Shown: in pieces, positions 1 to 6,015 of the stretch
Layout of the letters: every line of letters begins with the position of its first letter
Position numbering within the stretch: the first letter of the stretch is position 1
Source: Acidimicrobiia bacterium
GTDB lineage: Bacteria > Actinomycetota > Acidimicrobiia > Acidimicrobiales > Acidimicrobilacustridaceae
Direction: 5' to 3'
Assembly (NCBI GenBank): GCA_018882825.1
Contig: VERC01000102.1
Coordinates: 1 to 8,073 of the forward strand
DNA: 8,073 nucleotides
The notes under the pieces: generated by a model
Seen by the model: only the letters and a program-made list of their open reading frames with translations
What the model was told of the DNA's origin: nothing
Databases searched by the model: none
Program-made: the position numbers and the translations under genes

Positions 1-679
1 GGTCACGCACCTCGTCGAGGAATCCGGCGTCCATCTGCGCCGCGTAACGCGCTTCGATGCGCCGGTCGAGCGCGTCGCGGTCGAGGTCGATGCCCACCAC
101 CGGGAACGGCAGCTCGGCGTAATGGGTGAGACCGGGACCGAAGGAGGAGAACGGCCGGCCGGACCCGATGGTCACCTCGAGGGCGCGCAAGGTGCGGCGG
201 CGGTTCGACGGTTCGATCCGACCGGCGGCCACGGGATCGAGTCGCTGCAGCGTGGAGAAGAGCGAGTCATCGGACTCGGCTTCGAGTTCGGCGCGCACCT
301 GCGGATAGCGACCGGGGATGTCGAGGTCGTCGACCACCGACTGCAGGTAGAGACCGGTGCCTCCCACCAGCAGCGCCCGTCGACCCCGGGCCTCGATGTC
401 GGCCAGCACCGCGAGGCACGCTCGCTGGTACCGAGCCACCGTGTAGTCCTCGTCCGGACCGCACACGTCGAGCAGATGATGGACGACCTCGGTCCTCTCC
501 GCAGCCGTGGGCTTGGCGGTGCCGATGTCCATGCCCCGGTACACCTGCATCGAGTCGACCGTCACGATCTCCACATCGGAATGGCGCCGGGCCAGGTCCA
601 TCGCCAGCGCCGACTTGCCCGATGCCGTCGGCCCCACCAGCGCCAGATGACGTGGGCCGGGACGGACTCGGTCGTTCAC
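1..679 (-). CDS. miaA: tRNA dimethylallyltransferase MiaA (3' end beyond window)
   Basis: Transfers the dimethylallyl group of DMAPP to N6 of A37 in tRNAs reading UNN codons, giving i6A37, the substrate of MiaB encoded just upstream. Read on the minus strand from GTG at 679, 226 codons are visible. The P-loop GPTASGKS is at residues 16-23, the DSMQVY motif at 42-47 (Asp42 is the likely catalytic residue), GTAKPT at 53-58 and GGTGLYL at 106-112, all diagnostic of the family. The C-terminal part has RIEPSNRRR, followed by an FPVVGIDLDRD stretch typical of MiaA. Family members are about 300 residues, so roughly the last quarter lies left of position 1. The GTG start overlaps the miaB stop as GTGA (676-679), which implies translational coupling; no separate promoter or strong Shine-Dalgarno is visible. 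The frame is intact to the window edge. Confidence 0.96.
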   Translation of the reverse strand, partial: MNDRVRPGPRHLALVGPTASGKSALAMDLARRHSDVEIVTVDSMQVYRGMDIGTAKPTAAERTEVVHHLLDVCGPDEDYTVARYQRACLAVLADIEARGRRALLVGGTGLYLQSVVDDLDIPGRYPQVRAELEAESDDSLFSTLQRLDPVAAGRIEPSNRRRTLRALEVTIGSGRPFSSFGPGLTHYAELPFPVVGIDLDRDALDRRIEARYAAQMDAGFLDEVRD

Positions 680-2163
680 CCGGCGGTGACGGCGAGACGC
701 GTGCGGTGGCGGGGTGCCGACAGCACCTCGACCAGTCGACCGCGCAGGAAGTGGGGTCCGGCGTCGACGACCTCCACCGATGCAGTTGAACCGGGACGCA
801 ACGGACGGTCCGACGGGAAGTGCACGAGTTTGTTCTGGACGGTGCGGCCGGTGGTCATCGCCGCGTCCCGTTTCGACGGGCCCTCGATCACCACGGTCTC
901 GATCCGGCCGATGCGGGCGCGGTGACGGGCCAGGGCCGAGCGTTCCACCACCACCCGCAGACGCTCGAACCGTTCGGCCACCACCGCCGGGTCGCAGAAC
1001 CGATCGACCATCACGGCCGCCTCGGTGCCCTCTCGGGGCGAGAACACGAAGGTGTAGGCCGAGTCGTACTCGGCTGCGGCCACCACCTCGAGGGTGTCGG
1101 AGAAATCGGCGTCGGTCTCACCGGGGAACCCCACGATGATGTCGGTGGTCACGGCCAGGTCGTCGATGGCCGCACGGGCGGCGACCAACTTGGCCAGGTA
1201 CCGATCGGCGGTGTAGCCGCGATGCATGGCGGCGAGGACTCGGTCACTCCCCGACTGCAGGGGGAAGTGAAGATGTGGGCAGACGCCCTCGGCGGTGGCC
1301 ATCGCCGCGATGGTGTCGCTGCGCAGGTCCTTGGGATGCGGACTGGTGAAGCGCACGCGTTCGATGCCGTCCACGGCGGCCACGGCGCGCAGCAGGTCGG
1401 CGAACAAGGGTCGGGCGCGACGATCACCGCCGGCCGACCACAGGGCTCCGACGATGGCGACGTCATCGACCGAGGGCCCGAGGGCGCGGCGAGCCGTGGT
1501 GAGGTCGCGTCCGTAGGAGTTGACGTTCTGACCGAGCAGGGTGATCTCGCGCACGCCGTCGGCGGCGAGGCGGGTGACCTCGTCGACCAGCTCGCCGAAG
1601 GGACGGCTGATCTCGCGACCGCGCACAGCGGGCACGATGCAGTACGCGCACGTGTTGTCACAGCCCACCTGGATGGTGACCCACGCCGACCAGTCGACCT
1701 CCCGTCTGACGGCCAGGGCCGAGGGGAAGGTGGCGGCATCGTCGATGGCCTCGTCCCAGATCTCGGTGACGGGGCCCGACCGGCGCGCCTGGTGCAAGAG
1801 GTCGACGGCCCGGTGCACGTTGTGGGTGCCGAGGACCACATCCACGTGGCCGGCGCGCTCCATGATGCGGTCGCGGTCCTTCTGGGCCAGACAGCCACTG
1901 ACGACGATCTCCATGTCGGGACGCTCGTCCTTGAGTGCCTTGAACTGCCCGAGGTGCCCGTAGAACTTGTTGTCGGCGTTCTCCCGGATGCAGCAGGTGT
2001 TGAACACGACGACGTCGGCCTCGGTGTCGGAGGCGGCCGCCACCAGACCGTCGGCCTCCAGCAGGCCGGCGATCCGTTCGGAATCGTGCTCGTTCATCTG
2101 GCAGCCGTAGGTGCGGATGGCGTAGGTCCGCGCCCCGGAGCCTCGGGCGGCGCCGTCGCTCAC
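676..2163 (-). CDS. miaB: tRNA-2-methylthio-N6-dimethylallyladenosine synthase MiaB
   Basis: Radical-SAM methylthiotransferase that converts i6A37 to ms2i6A37 in tRNA. In the 495-residue product the N-terminal UPF0004 domain carries the auxiliary cluster cysteines C21 (YGCQMN), C57 (NTC) and C91 (SGCLAQ). The radical-SAM motif CDNTCAYC is at 168-175 (C168, C172, C175). LGQNVNSYG at 210-218, RFTSPHPKDL at 271-280, HFPLQSGSD at 299-307 and VGFPGET at 344-350 are classic family blocks. A TRAM RNA-binding domain spans about 418-480. An Ala/Arg/Gly-rich insert of about 30 residues (about 222-251) lies between SYGRDL and RPLFADLL, where most relatives have a short link. The GTG start at 2163 is supported by a TACCCT -10 ending 8 nt upstream, suggesting a leaderless mRNA. 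The product is distinguished from RimO and MtaB by the NTCCIRENA and QNVNSYG blocks. Confidence 0.97.
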   Translation of the reverse strand: MSDGAARGSGARTYAIRTYGCQMNEHDSERIAGLLEADGLVAAASDTEADVVVFNTCCIRENADNKFYGHLGQFKALKDERPDMEIVVSGCLAQKDRDRIMERAGHVDVVLGTHNVHRAVDLLHQARRSGPVTEIWDEAIDDAATFPSALAVRREVDWSAWVTIQVGCDNTCAYCIVPAVRGREISRPFGELVDEVTRLAADGVREITLLGQNVNSYGRDLTTARRALGPSVDDVAIVGALWSAGGDRRARPLFADLLRAVAAVDGIERVRFTSPHPKDLRSDTIAAMATAEGVCPHLHFPLQSGSDRVLAAMHRGYTADRYLAKLVAARAAIDDLAVTTDIIVGFPGETDADFSDTLEVVAAAEYDSAYTFVFSPREGTEAAVMVDRFCDPAVVAERFERLRVVVERSALARHRARIGRIETVVIEGPSKRDAAMTTGRTVQNKLVHFPSDRPLRPGSTASVEVVDAGPHFLRGRLVEVLSAPRHRTRLAVTAG

Positions 2164-2171
2164 GAACGTCG

Positions 2172-2177
2172 AGGGTA
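2172..2177 (-). promoter_or_regulatory. miaB-miaA -10 element, leaderless-type
   Basis: On the minus strand TACCCT fits the actinobacterial -10 consensus TANNNT. It ends 8 nt before the miaB GTG, so transcription would start at or next to the start codon. No convincing -35 hexamer is visible 16-18 bp upstream, and no Shine-Dalgarno precedes the GTG. Confidence 0.55.
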
Positions 2178-2225
2178 GCGGCGACCGGCCCTCACCCCCG
2201 AGTCGGCCTCACGCCCGGCCCCGCC

Positions 2226-2231
2226 TACCAT
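2226..2231 (+). promoter_or_regulatory. -10 element of the plus-strand glycosyltransferase gene, leaderless-type
   Basis: TACCAT fits TANNNT and is followed by a 7-nt spacer and then GTG at 2239, the spacing expected for a leaderless transcript beginning on the start codon. It is divergent from the miaB -10, and the two hexamers are 48 bp apart in a 75-bp intergenic region. The -35 region is not recognisable. Confidence 0.55.
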
Positions 2232-2238
2232 CGACCCC

Positions 2239-4179
2239 GTGACGACGGCCTGGCGCTCCCGAATCGTGCTGTCGGGTCTGGCCCTGTGCGCGTTCGTCCT
2301 CTCGTTGGTGGTGGGCAACGTGTTCTTCGAGAACCTCTCGATGAACAACGACGAGGCGGTCTACGTACTCCAGGCACAGATGTTCGCCGGGGGCGACGTC
2401 AACCTGTCGGATGCGGCGCACGGTGACGCCTTCCGACCGTGGATGTCGGGTCGGGTGGACGGCGACCGGCTCGTCCTGGTGGCCCAGCCCATCCTCCCCG
2501 GGTTGATGGCCCTCAGCGACCTGCTGTTCGGCACCATGCGGGTGGCGTTGGCCGCGGTGGCGGCCGCGGCGGTGGTGGCGGTGTACGCCGCCACCAGGAC
2601 CCTCCTCGGTCGCGACCCGGTGGCACTCGTGGCCGCGGGGTGCTTCGTGCTGAGTCCGTTGGTGATGGTGCAGAGCGCCATGTACGTGTCGTACGTACTG
2701 GCGGTCGCCATCGGCGCCACGGCCCTCACATTCGTCACCCGGGGCGTAGACGCGGCCATGGGCGGCCGGCGGTGGCCGTGGTGGATCATCGGCGGCGGGC
2801 TGGCCGAGGGACTACTCCTCTTCACGCGCCCACTCGAGGGCATCGTGACCGGTTTCCTACTCGTGGGCTGGATGTGGCTGCGCGGCGGCCGGTGGCGACT
2901 GCTCCTGCGCACGGTTCCCGTACTCGGACTCTCGGCTCTTCCCGTGCTGGTGGCCGTGTTCACCTACAACGCCTTCACCACCGGTGATCCGTTCACCTTC
3001 GCCCTGTGGGCCATCGGTGGCAACGACTCGTTCGGCTTCGGCTATCGGGCCATCGCCGAGTACTCCCGCTACATCTACGTCGGTCCGGGCGAGGCGTGGT
3101 TGGCACTGCGCACCAATCTGCGTGCCTATCCGCACTGGATCGTCGGCGGACTGGTGTCGATCCCGCTGGCCGCGTGGGGCGCCCGGTGCCTGTGGCCCAC
3201 GCAGCGAAAGGTCCTCGTGCTCCTGCTGACCATGCTGGTCGCCTTCCCGTTCGCGTACTTCTTCTATTACGGGAACTACCTGATCATCGCCGGGCGCAAT
3301 TTCTACGGACCGCACTACTACCTGCAGTTGTTGCTCCCCTCGATGATCCTCATCGCCGTCGCCCTGTGCGATCTGGCCACTCGGCGCTGGCCGTGGTTGA
3401 CCGTCGCCATCGTCGCCATGGTGGCCGGCATGTCGATCGAGATCCCGGATCGCGTGCGCGCCAACCAGCGAGTACGCGACGCCATGGAACTCGAGCTGGC
3501 GGCGGTGCGATCGTCGGTCGAAGGACCGGCGATCGTGATCATCCCCGCCGGGGACGACGGCCCCTACGTGCTCCATCCGCGCGGTGCGTTCGCCAATCCT
3601 CCCCACCTCGACTCCGACGTGCTGTACGCCGCCGATCTGGGTGGCCGAAATCTGGAACTGGCGGCGCGCTTCCCCGCCCGCGCCCTCTACCGGTTCGAGG
3701 TGCTCACCGATGCCGAGGGCACCGGCCCGCACGTCGATCCCCTCCGGGTGGTGCAGTCGCCCACCCTGCGATTCGGGTTCACCGCGCCCGCCGTCGACCA
3801 GGTGGTGCTGGGCGACTCCGTCGTGCGCTGCGCCACCGGAGCCGGCACGGTGACGATCACCATCGCCGGCCGGACGGCCGAGGTCGCCGGCTGCGCGGCG
3901 ACCCCGACGTCGCTGACCCTCGCCTCCGACTCCACCGTGCTGCGGGTGTCGACCTCCCGGCGCGCCGCCGAGGGACGATCGGCGGCCGGGAACCGCCCCG
4001 TGGACCAGGTCGATCTGGTCTACGACATCGGTCCGGGGAGCTCGCCGACCTTGCTGGCCACGTACTCCCCACCGGAGTACTGGGCACCGATCGGCGGCAA
4101 CGGCGAGTACCTGCCCATCGGCGCCACGCTGGCCCCGTGGCTGGACACCAGCGTGACGGCGGGTGGTTCGGCCGGCTGA
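2239..4179 (+). CDS. GT-C-fold membrane glycosyltransferase (PMT/ArnT-like), substrate unknown
   Basis: The 646-residue polytopic membrane protein has hydrophobic segments at about 8-30, 100-118, 128-147, 150-167, 200-214, 221-243, 300-316, 325-345, 361-379 and 386-402. After the first helix comes NNDEAVY with the acidic pair D38-E39, the position of the catalytic/metal-binding acid motif of GT-C lipid-phosphosugar-dependent glycosyltransferases. TRPLEG (196-201) and FYGPHYYLQLLLP (355-367) resemble conserved blocks of the ArnT/PMT_2-like group. Residues from about 405 to the end form a soluble, beta-rich, presumably extracytoplasmic domain with only two cysteines (C531, C552), a possible disulfide. 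By family logic it would move a sugar from a polyprenyl-phosphate carrier onto a cell-envelope glycan, lipid or protein; acceptor and sugar cannot be read from sequence. GTG 2239 is preferred over ATG 2341 because it keeps helix 1 and sits 7 nt after a -10. The gene has no same-strand partner in the window and ends 12 bp from the recA stop. Confidence 0.75.
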   Translation: MTTAWRSRIVLSGLALCAFVLSLVVGNVFFENLSMNNDEAVYVLQAQMFAGGDVNLSDAAHGDAFRPWMSGRVDGDRLVLVAQPILPGLMALSDLLFGTMRVALAAVAAAAVVAVYAATRTLLGRDPVALVAAGCFVLSPLVMVQSAMYVSYVLAVAIGATALTFVTRGVDAAMGGRRWPWWIIGGGLAEGLLLFTRPLEGIVTGFLLVGWMWLRGGRWRLLLRTVPVLGLSALPVLVAVFTYNAFTTGDPFTFALWAIGGNDSFGFGYRAIAEYSRYIYVGPGEAWLALRTNLRAYPHWIVGGLVSIPLAAWGARCLWPTQRKVLVLLLTMLVAFPFAYFFYYGNYLIIAGRNFYGPHYYLQLLLPSMILIAVALCDLATRRWPWLTVAIVAMVAGMSIEIPDRVRANQRVRDAMELELAAVRSSVEGPAIVIIPAGDDGPYVLHPRGAFANPPHLDSDVLYAADLGGRNLELAARFPARALYRFEVLTDAEGTGPHVDPLRVVQSPTLRFGFTAPAVDQVVLGDSVVRCATGAGTVTITIAGRTAEVAGCAATPTSLTLASDSTVLRVSTSRRAAEGRSAAGNRPVDQVDLVYDIGPGSSPTLLATYSPPEYWAPIGGNGEYLPIGATLAPWLDTSVTAGGSAG

Positions 4180-4198
4180 GCCCCGACCGGTTCAGTCG
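4173..4198 (+). terminator. Hairpin over both stop codons at the glycosyltransferase/recA convergent junction
   Basis: Arm 4173-4182 pairs with 4189-4198 around a 6-nt loop (4183-4188). The 10-bp stem has eight Watson-Crick pairs and two G-U pairs in the plus-sense RNA; in the minus-sense RNA those two become A-C mismatches. Both stop codons (TGA 4177-4179 plus, TGA 4194-4192 minus) lie in the arms. There is no U-tract, so it would be a weak or Rho-assisted terminator, favouring the plus-strand transcript. Confidence 0.4.
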
Positions 4199-5310
4199 TC
4201 GAGCGAGATCGGCAGGTCGTGCTCGTCGCCCATGACGTCGCCGCCCTCGGCCTCGAAACCGGCCTCCGGGTCGCCGCCGATGCCCACCGCGGTGAGGATC
4301 CGTTCGGTGATCTCCACCATGACCTCGGGGTTCTCCTGCAGGTAGGTCTTGGCGTTCTCCCGCCCCTGACCCAGCTGCTCGCCCTCGTAGGTGTACCAGG
4401 CTCCCGACTTCTTGACGATGCCCATGTCGACACCGATGTCGATGGTCGAACCCTCACGGCTGACACCACGTCCGTACATGATGTCGAACTCGGCCTGCCT
4501 GAACGGCGGTGCCACCTTGTTCTTGACCACCTTGACGCGGGTGCGGTTGCCCACCACCTCGACACCGTCCTTGATGGACTCGATACGACGGATGTCGAGA
4601 CGGACCGAGGAGTAGAACTTCAGCGCCCGGCCGCCCGGCGTGGTCTCGGGTGAACCGAACATCACGCCGATCTTCTCGCGCAGCTGGTTGATGAAGATGC
4701 AGACGGTCTTCGACTTGTTGAGGTTGGCAGTGAGCTTGCGCAGCGCCTGACTCATGAGACGGGCCTGGAGACCGACATGGCTGTCACCCATCTCGCCCTC
4801 GATCTCGGCCCGGGGGGTGAGCGCCGCCACCGAGTCGATGACGACGACGTCGAGCGCACCCGAGCGCACGAGCATGTCGGCGATCTCGAGGGCCTGCTCA
4901 CCGGTGTCGGGCTGCGAGATCAGCAGTTCGTCGATGTCGACGCCGATGTTGCGGGCGTAGACCGGATCCATGGCGTGCTCGGCGTCGATGTAGGCGCAGA
5001 TGCCACCGTTGCGCTGGGCCTCGGCCACCACGTGCATGGCCAGTGTCGACTTGCCCGAGGACTCCGGGCCGAAGATCTCGACCACGCGACCGCGGGGCAG
5101 GCCGCCGACGCCGAGGGCCAGATCGAGGGCCAGGGCCCCGGTGGGGATCGTCTCGACCCGCATCGTGCCCTTCTCGCCCATCTTCATGACCGAGCCCTTG
5201 CCGTACTGCTTCTCGATCTGACCGAGCGCCATCTCCAGCGCCCGGTCACGGTCGCCGCCGGAGCGGGGTCCGTCGAGTTCCGGATTGTCCTTCGGGGTGC
5301 CCTTCGCCAT
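4192..5310 (-). CDS. recA: Recombinase RecA
   Basis: DNA-dependent ATPase that forms filaments on single-stranded DNA, carries out strand exchange and triggers LexA self-cleavage in the SOS response. In the 372-residue product Walker [10 protein letters not shown] is at 81-89, the catalytic Glu is E111 in YIDAEHA, and Walker B VVVIDS is at 155-160. DNA-binding loop L1 is at about 171-180 ([10 protein letters not shown]) and loop L2 at about 208-227 (NQLREKIG through PETTPGG). The tail is acidic ([12 protein letters not shown]). It is full length with an N-terminal extension of about 15 residues relative to E. coli numbering and contains no intein. ATG 5310 is chosen because GAGGAG (5319-5324) sits 8 nt upstream and MAKG is a plausible N-terminus. 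The frame stays open further upstream but has no ATG, GTG or TTG between the predicted LexA-controlled promoter and 5310. No recX follows; the next gene is convergent. Confidence 0.98.
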   Translation of the reverse strand: MAKGTPKDNPELDGPRSGGDRDRALEMALGQIEKQYGKGSVMKMGEKGTMRVETIPTGALALDLALGVGGLPRGRVVEIFGPESSGKSTLAMHVVAEAQRNGGICAYIDAEHAMDPVYARNIGVDIDELLISQPDTGEQALEIADMLVRSGALDVVVIDSVAALTPRAEIEGEMGDSHVGLQARLMSQALRKLTANLNKSKTVCIFINQLREKIGVMFGSPETTPGGRALKFYSSVRLDIRRIESIKDGVEVVGNRTRVKVVKNKVAPPFRQAEFDIMYGRGVSREGSTIDIGVDMGIVKKSGAWYTYEGEQLGQGRENAKTYLQENPEVMVEITERILTAVGIGGDPEAGFEAEGGDVMGDEHDLPISLDD

Positions 5311-5318
5311 GTGTCCCT

Positions 5319-5324
5319 CTCCTC
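5319..5324 (-). promoter_or_regulatory. recA ribosome-binding site
   Basis: GAGGAG on the minus strand lies 8 nt before ATG 5310. It settles the recA start, since the upstream in-frame open stretch has no initiation codon. It contrasts with miaB, msrB and the glycosyltransferase gene, which lack such a site and look leaderless. Confidence 0.8.
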
Positions 5325-5350
5325 TGTCTCGGTTGCCCTGATGCTTCGGC

Positions 5351-5386
5351 GCTGTCTCTGCTGCTGTCTCTGCTGCTGGTTCTGCT
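5351..5386 (-). repeat. 12-bp tandem repeat, three copies, in the recA leader
   Basis: On the plus strand the unit GCTGTCTCTGCT occurs at 5351-5362 and 5363-5374, with a third copy at 5375-5386 differing at two positions (GCTGGTTCTGCT). In the recA transcript it reads as purine-rich AGCAGAGACAGC units and lies 41-76 nt before the start codon. It is in frame with recA and would encode Ala-Glu-Thr-Ala type units, but no start codon precedes it, so it is most likely untranslated leader. Confidence 0.8.
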
Positions 5387-5433
5387 GCGGTGTCACTCCG
5401 AGCGTCGCTCGGGAGTGCGGGGGTTGCGGACGG

Positions 5434-5456
5434 AACGTACGGGGGGCCTGTGACAG
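5434..5456 (-). promoter_or_regulatory. Candidate LexA-independent, PafBC-like DNA-damage promoter of recA
   Basis: The minus strand reads CTGTCACAG, then exactly 8 nt, then TACGTT. The published mycobacterial RecA-NDp motif recognised with PafBC is tTGTCRgtg-N8-TAnnnT. The TGTCA core, the final G, the 8-nt spacing and the TAnnnT box match; three positions of the first element do not. It lies between the LexA-type promoter and the recA start and would give a leader of about 115-120 nt. Confidence 0.5.
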
Positions 5457-5493
5457 CCCGGAAGTGCCCGGCGACCCGGCCCGGGACGACACG

Positions 5494-5522
5494 ACTGTAA
5501 CTTCGTACAGGTGTTCGGTCAA
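5494..5522 (-). promoter_or_regulatory. recA LexA-controlled promoter (-35 TTGACC, 17 bp, -10 TACAGT)
   Basis: On the minus strand TTGACC (5522-5517) is separated by exactly 17 bp from TACAGT (5499-5494), a near-consensus vegetative promoter and the best one in the window. The spacer is largely occupied by a LexA-type palindrome. Transcription would begin near 5487, leaving a leader of about 175 nt that contains the 12-bp repeat. Confidence 0.75.
5503..5518 (-). promoter_or_regulatory. LexA (SOS) box 1, in the recA promoter spacer
   Basis: The minus strand reads CCGAACACCTGTACGA, compared with the actinobacterial/Firmicute SOS consensus CGAAC-N4-GTTCG; one inner base of the second half-site deviates (GTAC for GTTC). 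It overlaps the 3' end of the -35 hexamer and fills most of the spacer, so bound LexA would block RNA polymerase directly. Confidence 0.75.
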
Positions 5523-5530
5523 GCATCGGC

Positions 5531-5546
5531 CCGAACACCCGTTCGC
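5531..5546 (-). promoter_or_regulatory. LexA (SOS) box 2, upstream of the recA -35
   Basis: CGAACACCCGTTCG (5532-5545 on plus) is a perfect CGAAC-N4-GTTCG palindrome in its half-sites. Its centre is 28 bp from the centre of box 1, and it lies just upstream of the recA -35. It is about 60 bp before the msrB -10, so recA is the likelier target, possibly by cooperative binding with box 1. Confidence 0.65.
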
Positions 5547-5604
5547 CCGGCACCGTCGGCCCCTGCCGCCGCTCGGTGCCCATCCCGGGCCCGACGCCCG
5601 TCGG

Positions 5605-5610
5605 TACGCT
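5605..5610 (+). promoter_or_regulatory. msrB -10 element, leaderless-type
   Basis: TACGCT fits TANNNT and is followed by 7 nt and then ATG 5618, the same geometry as the -10 of the glycosyltransferase gene. No -35 is recognisable. It supports ATG 5618 as the msrB start over the upstream in-frame codon at 5576. Confidence 0.55.
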
Positions 5611-5617
5611 CCCGGCC

Positions 5618-6010
5618 ATGACGACAGACGAACGAGACCGGGAACTCCGGGAGCGCCTCACCGACCTCGAGTACCAGGTCACCCAGTGCTCGGCCACCGA
5701 GCGAGCCTTCACGGGCAAGTACTGGAACTGCCATGACGACGGCACCTACCACTGCATCGTGTGCGATGCCGCCCTGTTCGACTCGGGGACGAAGTTCGAC
5801 TCCGGCACCGGCTGGCCCAGCTTCTTCGACCCGATGACGTCCGACGCCGTGGCCACCAAGGTCGACACCTCCCACGGGATGATCCGCACCGAGGCACTGT
5901 GTGCGGCCTGTGGGGCGCACCTGGGCCACGTGTTCGAGGACGGGCCCCGACCCACCGGTCTGCGCTACTGCATGAACTCGGCCTCGCTGGACCTGCGGCC
6001 CCGCGACTGA
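5618..6010 (+). CDS. msrB: Peptide-methionine (R)-S-oxide reductase MsrB
   Basis: Reduces methionine-R-sulfoxide in oxidised proteins back to methionine, probably in the cytoplasm, as there is no signal peptide. In the 130-residue product the zinc-binding pairs are C46/C49 (YHCIVC) and C95/C98 (LCAAC). TGWPSFF is at 64-70, [11 protein letters not shown] at 100-110, and the catalytic Cys is C118 in RYCMNS. The resolving cysteine that many bacterial MsrBs carry in DSGCGWPSF is Thr64 here, so the enzyme must use another cysteine (C24 and C38 are the spare ones) or direct reduction by thioredoxin, as in thiol-variant MsrBs. ATG 5618 is preferred over the in-frame codon at 5576 because of the -10 seven nt upstream and because [10 protein letters not shown] begins just where family members begin. 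The gene separates recA from cinA. Confidence 0.95.
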   Translation: MTTDERDRELRERLTDLEYQVTQCSATERAFTGKYWNCHDDGTYHCIVCDAALFDSGTKFDSGTGWPSFFDPMTSDAVATKVDTSHGMIRTEALCAACGAHLGHVFEDGPRPTGLRYCMNSASLDLRPRD

Positions 6011-6015
6011 CGGGC

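Noticed and set aside
820..2178. 452-codon open frame on the plus strand opposite miaB
   Set aside because: Antisense shadow of a clear MiaB gene. High GC keeps the opposite frames open; the His/Gly/Asp/Val-rich translation has no recognisable domain.
2857..3732. 291-codon minus-strand frame opposite the glycosyltransferase gene
   Set aside because: Gly/His/Gln/Asp-rich shadow with no motif, no promoter and no ribosome site.
3006..4235. 409-codon open frame on the plus strand inside the glycosyltransferase gene
   Set aside because: An Arg/His/Pro-rich out-of-frame reading typical of GC-rich shadows, running past the stop into recA antisense. The 2239 frame has membrane helices and family motifs.
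4192..5310. Intein in RecA, as in some mycobacteria
   Set aside because: Walker A through loop L2 is continuous at normal spacing; there is no insert.
5184..5522. Gln/Arg-rich leader ORF overlapping the recA start in another frame
   Set aside because: Its first codon is in the -35 hexamer. The internal GTG near 5396 lacks a ribosome site, and the composition simply reflects the 12-bp repeat.
5576..5617. Upstream msrB start at 5576
   Set aside because: It would add a Pro/Gly-rich stretch not seen in MsrB and would place the TACGCT -10 inside the coding region.
4777..5736. 319-codon plus-strand frame across recA and its promoter
   Set aside because: It covers the recA antisense strand and the SOS control region, so it cannot be coding together with those signals. 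No family resemblance.
5311..5745. N-terminal extension of recA to codon 5745
   Set aside because: It would run through the recA promoters and into msrB, and no ATG/GTG/TTG exists in frame between the promoter and 5310. A strong Shine-Dalgarno supports 5310.
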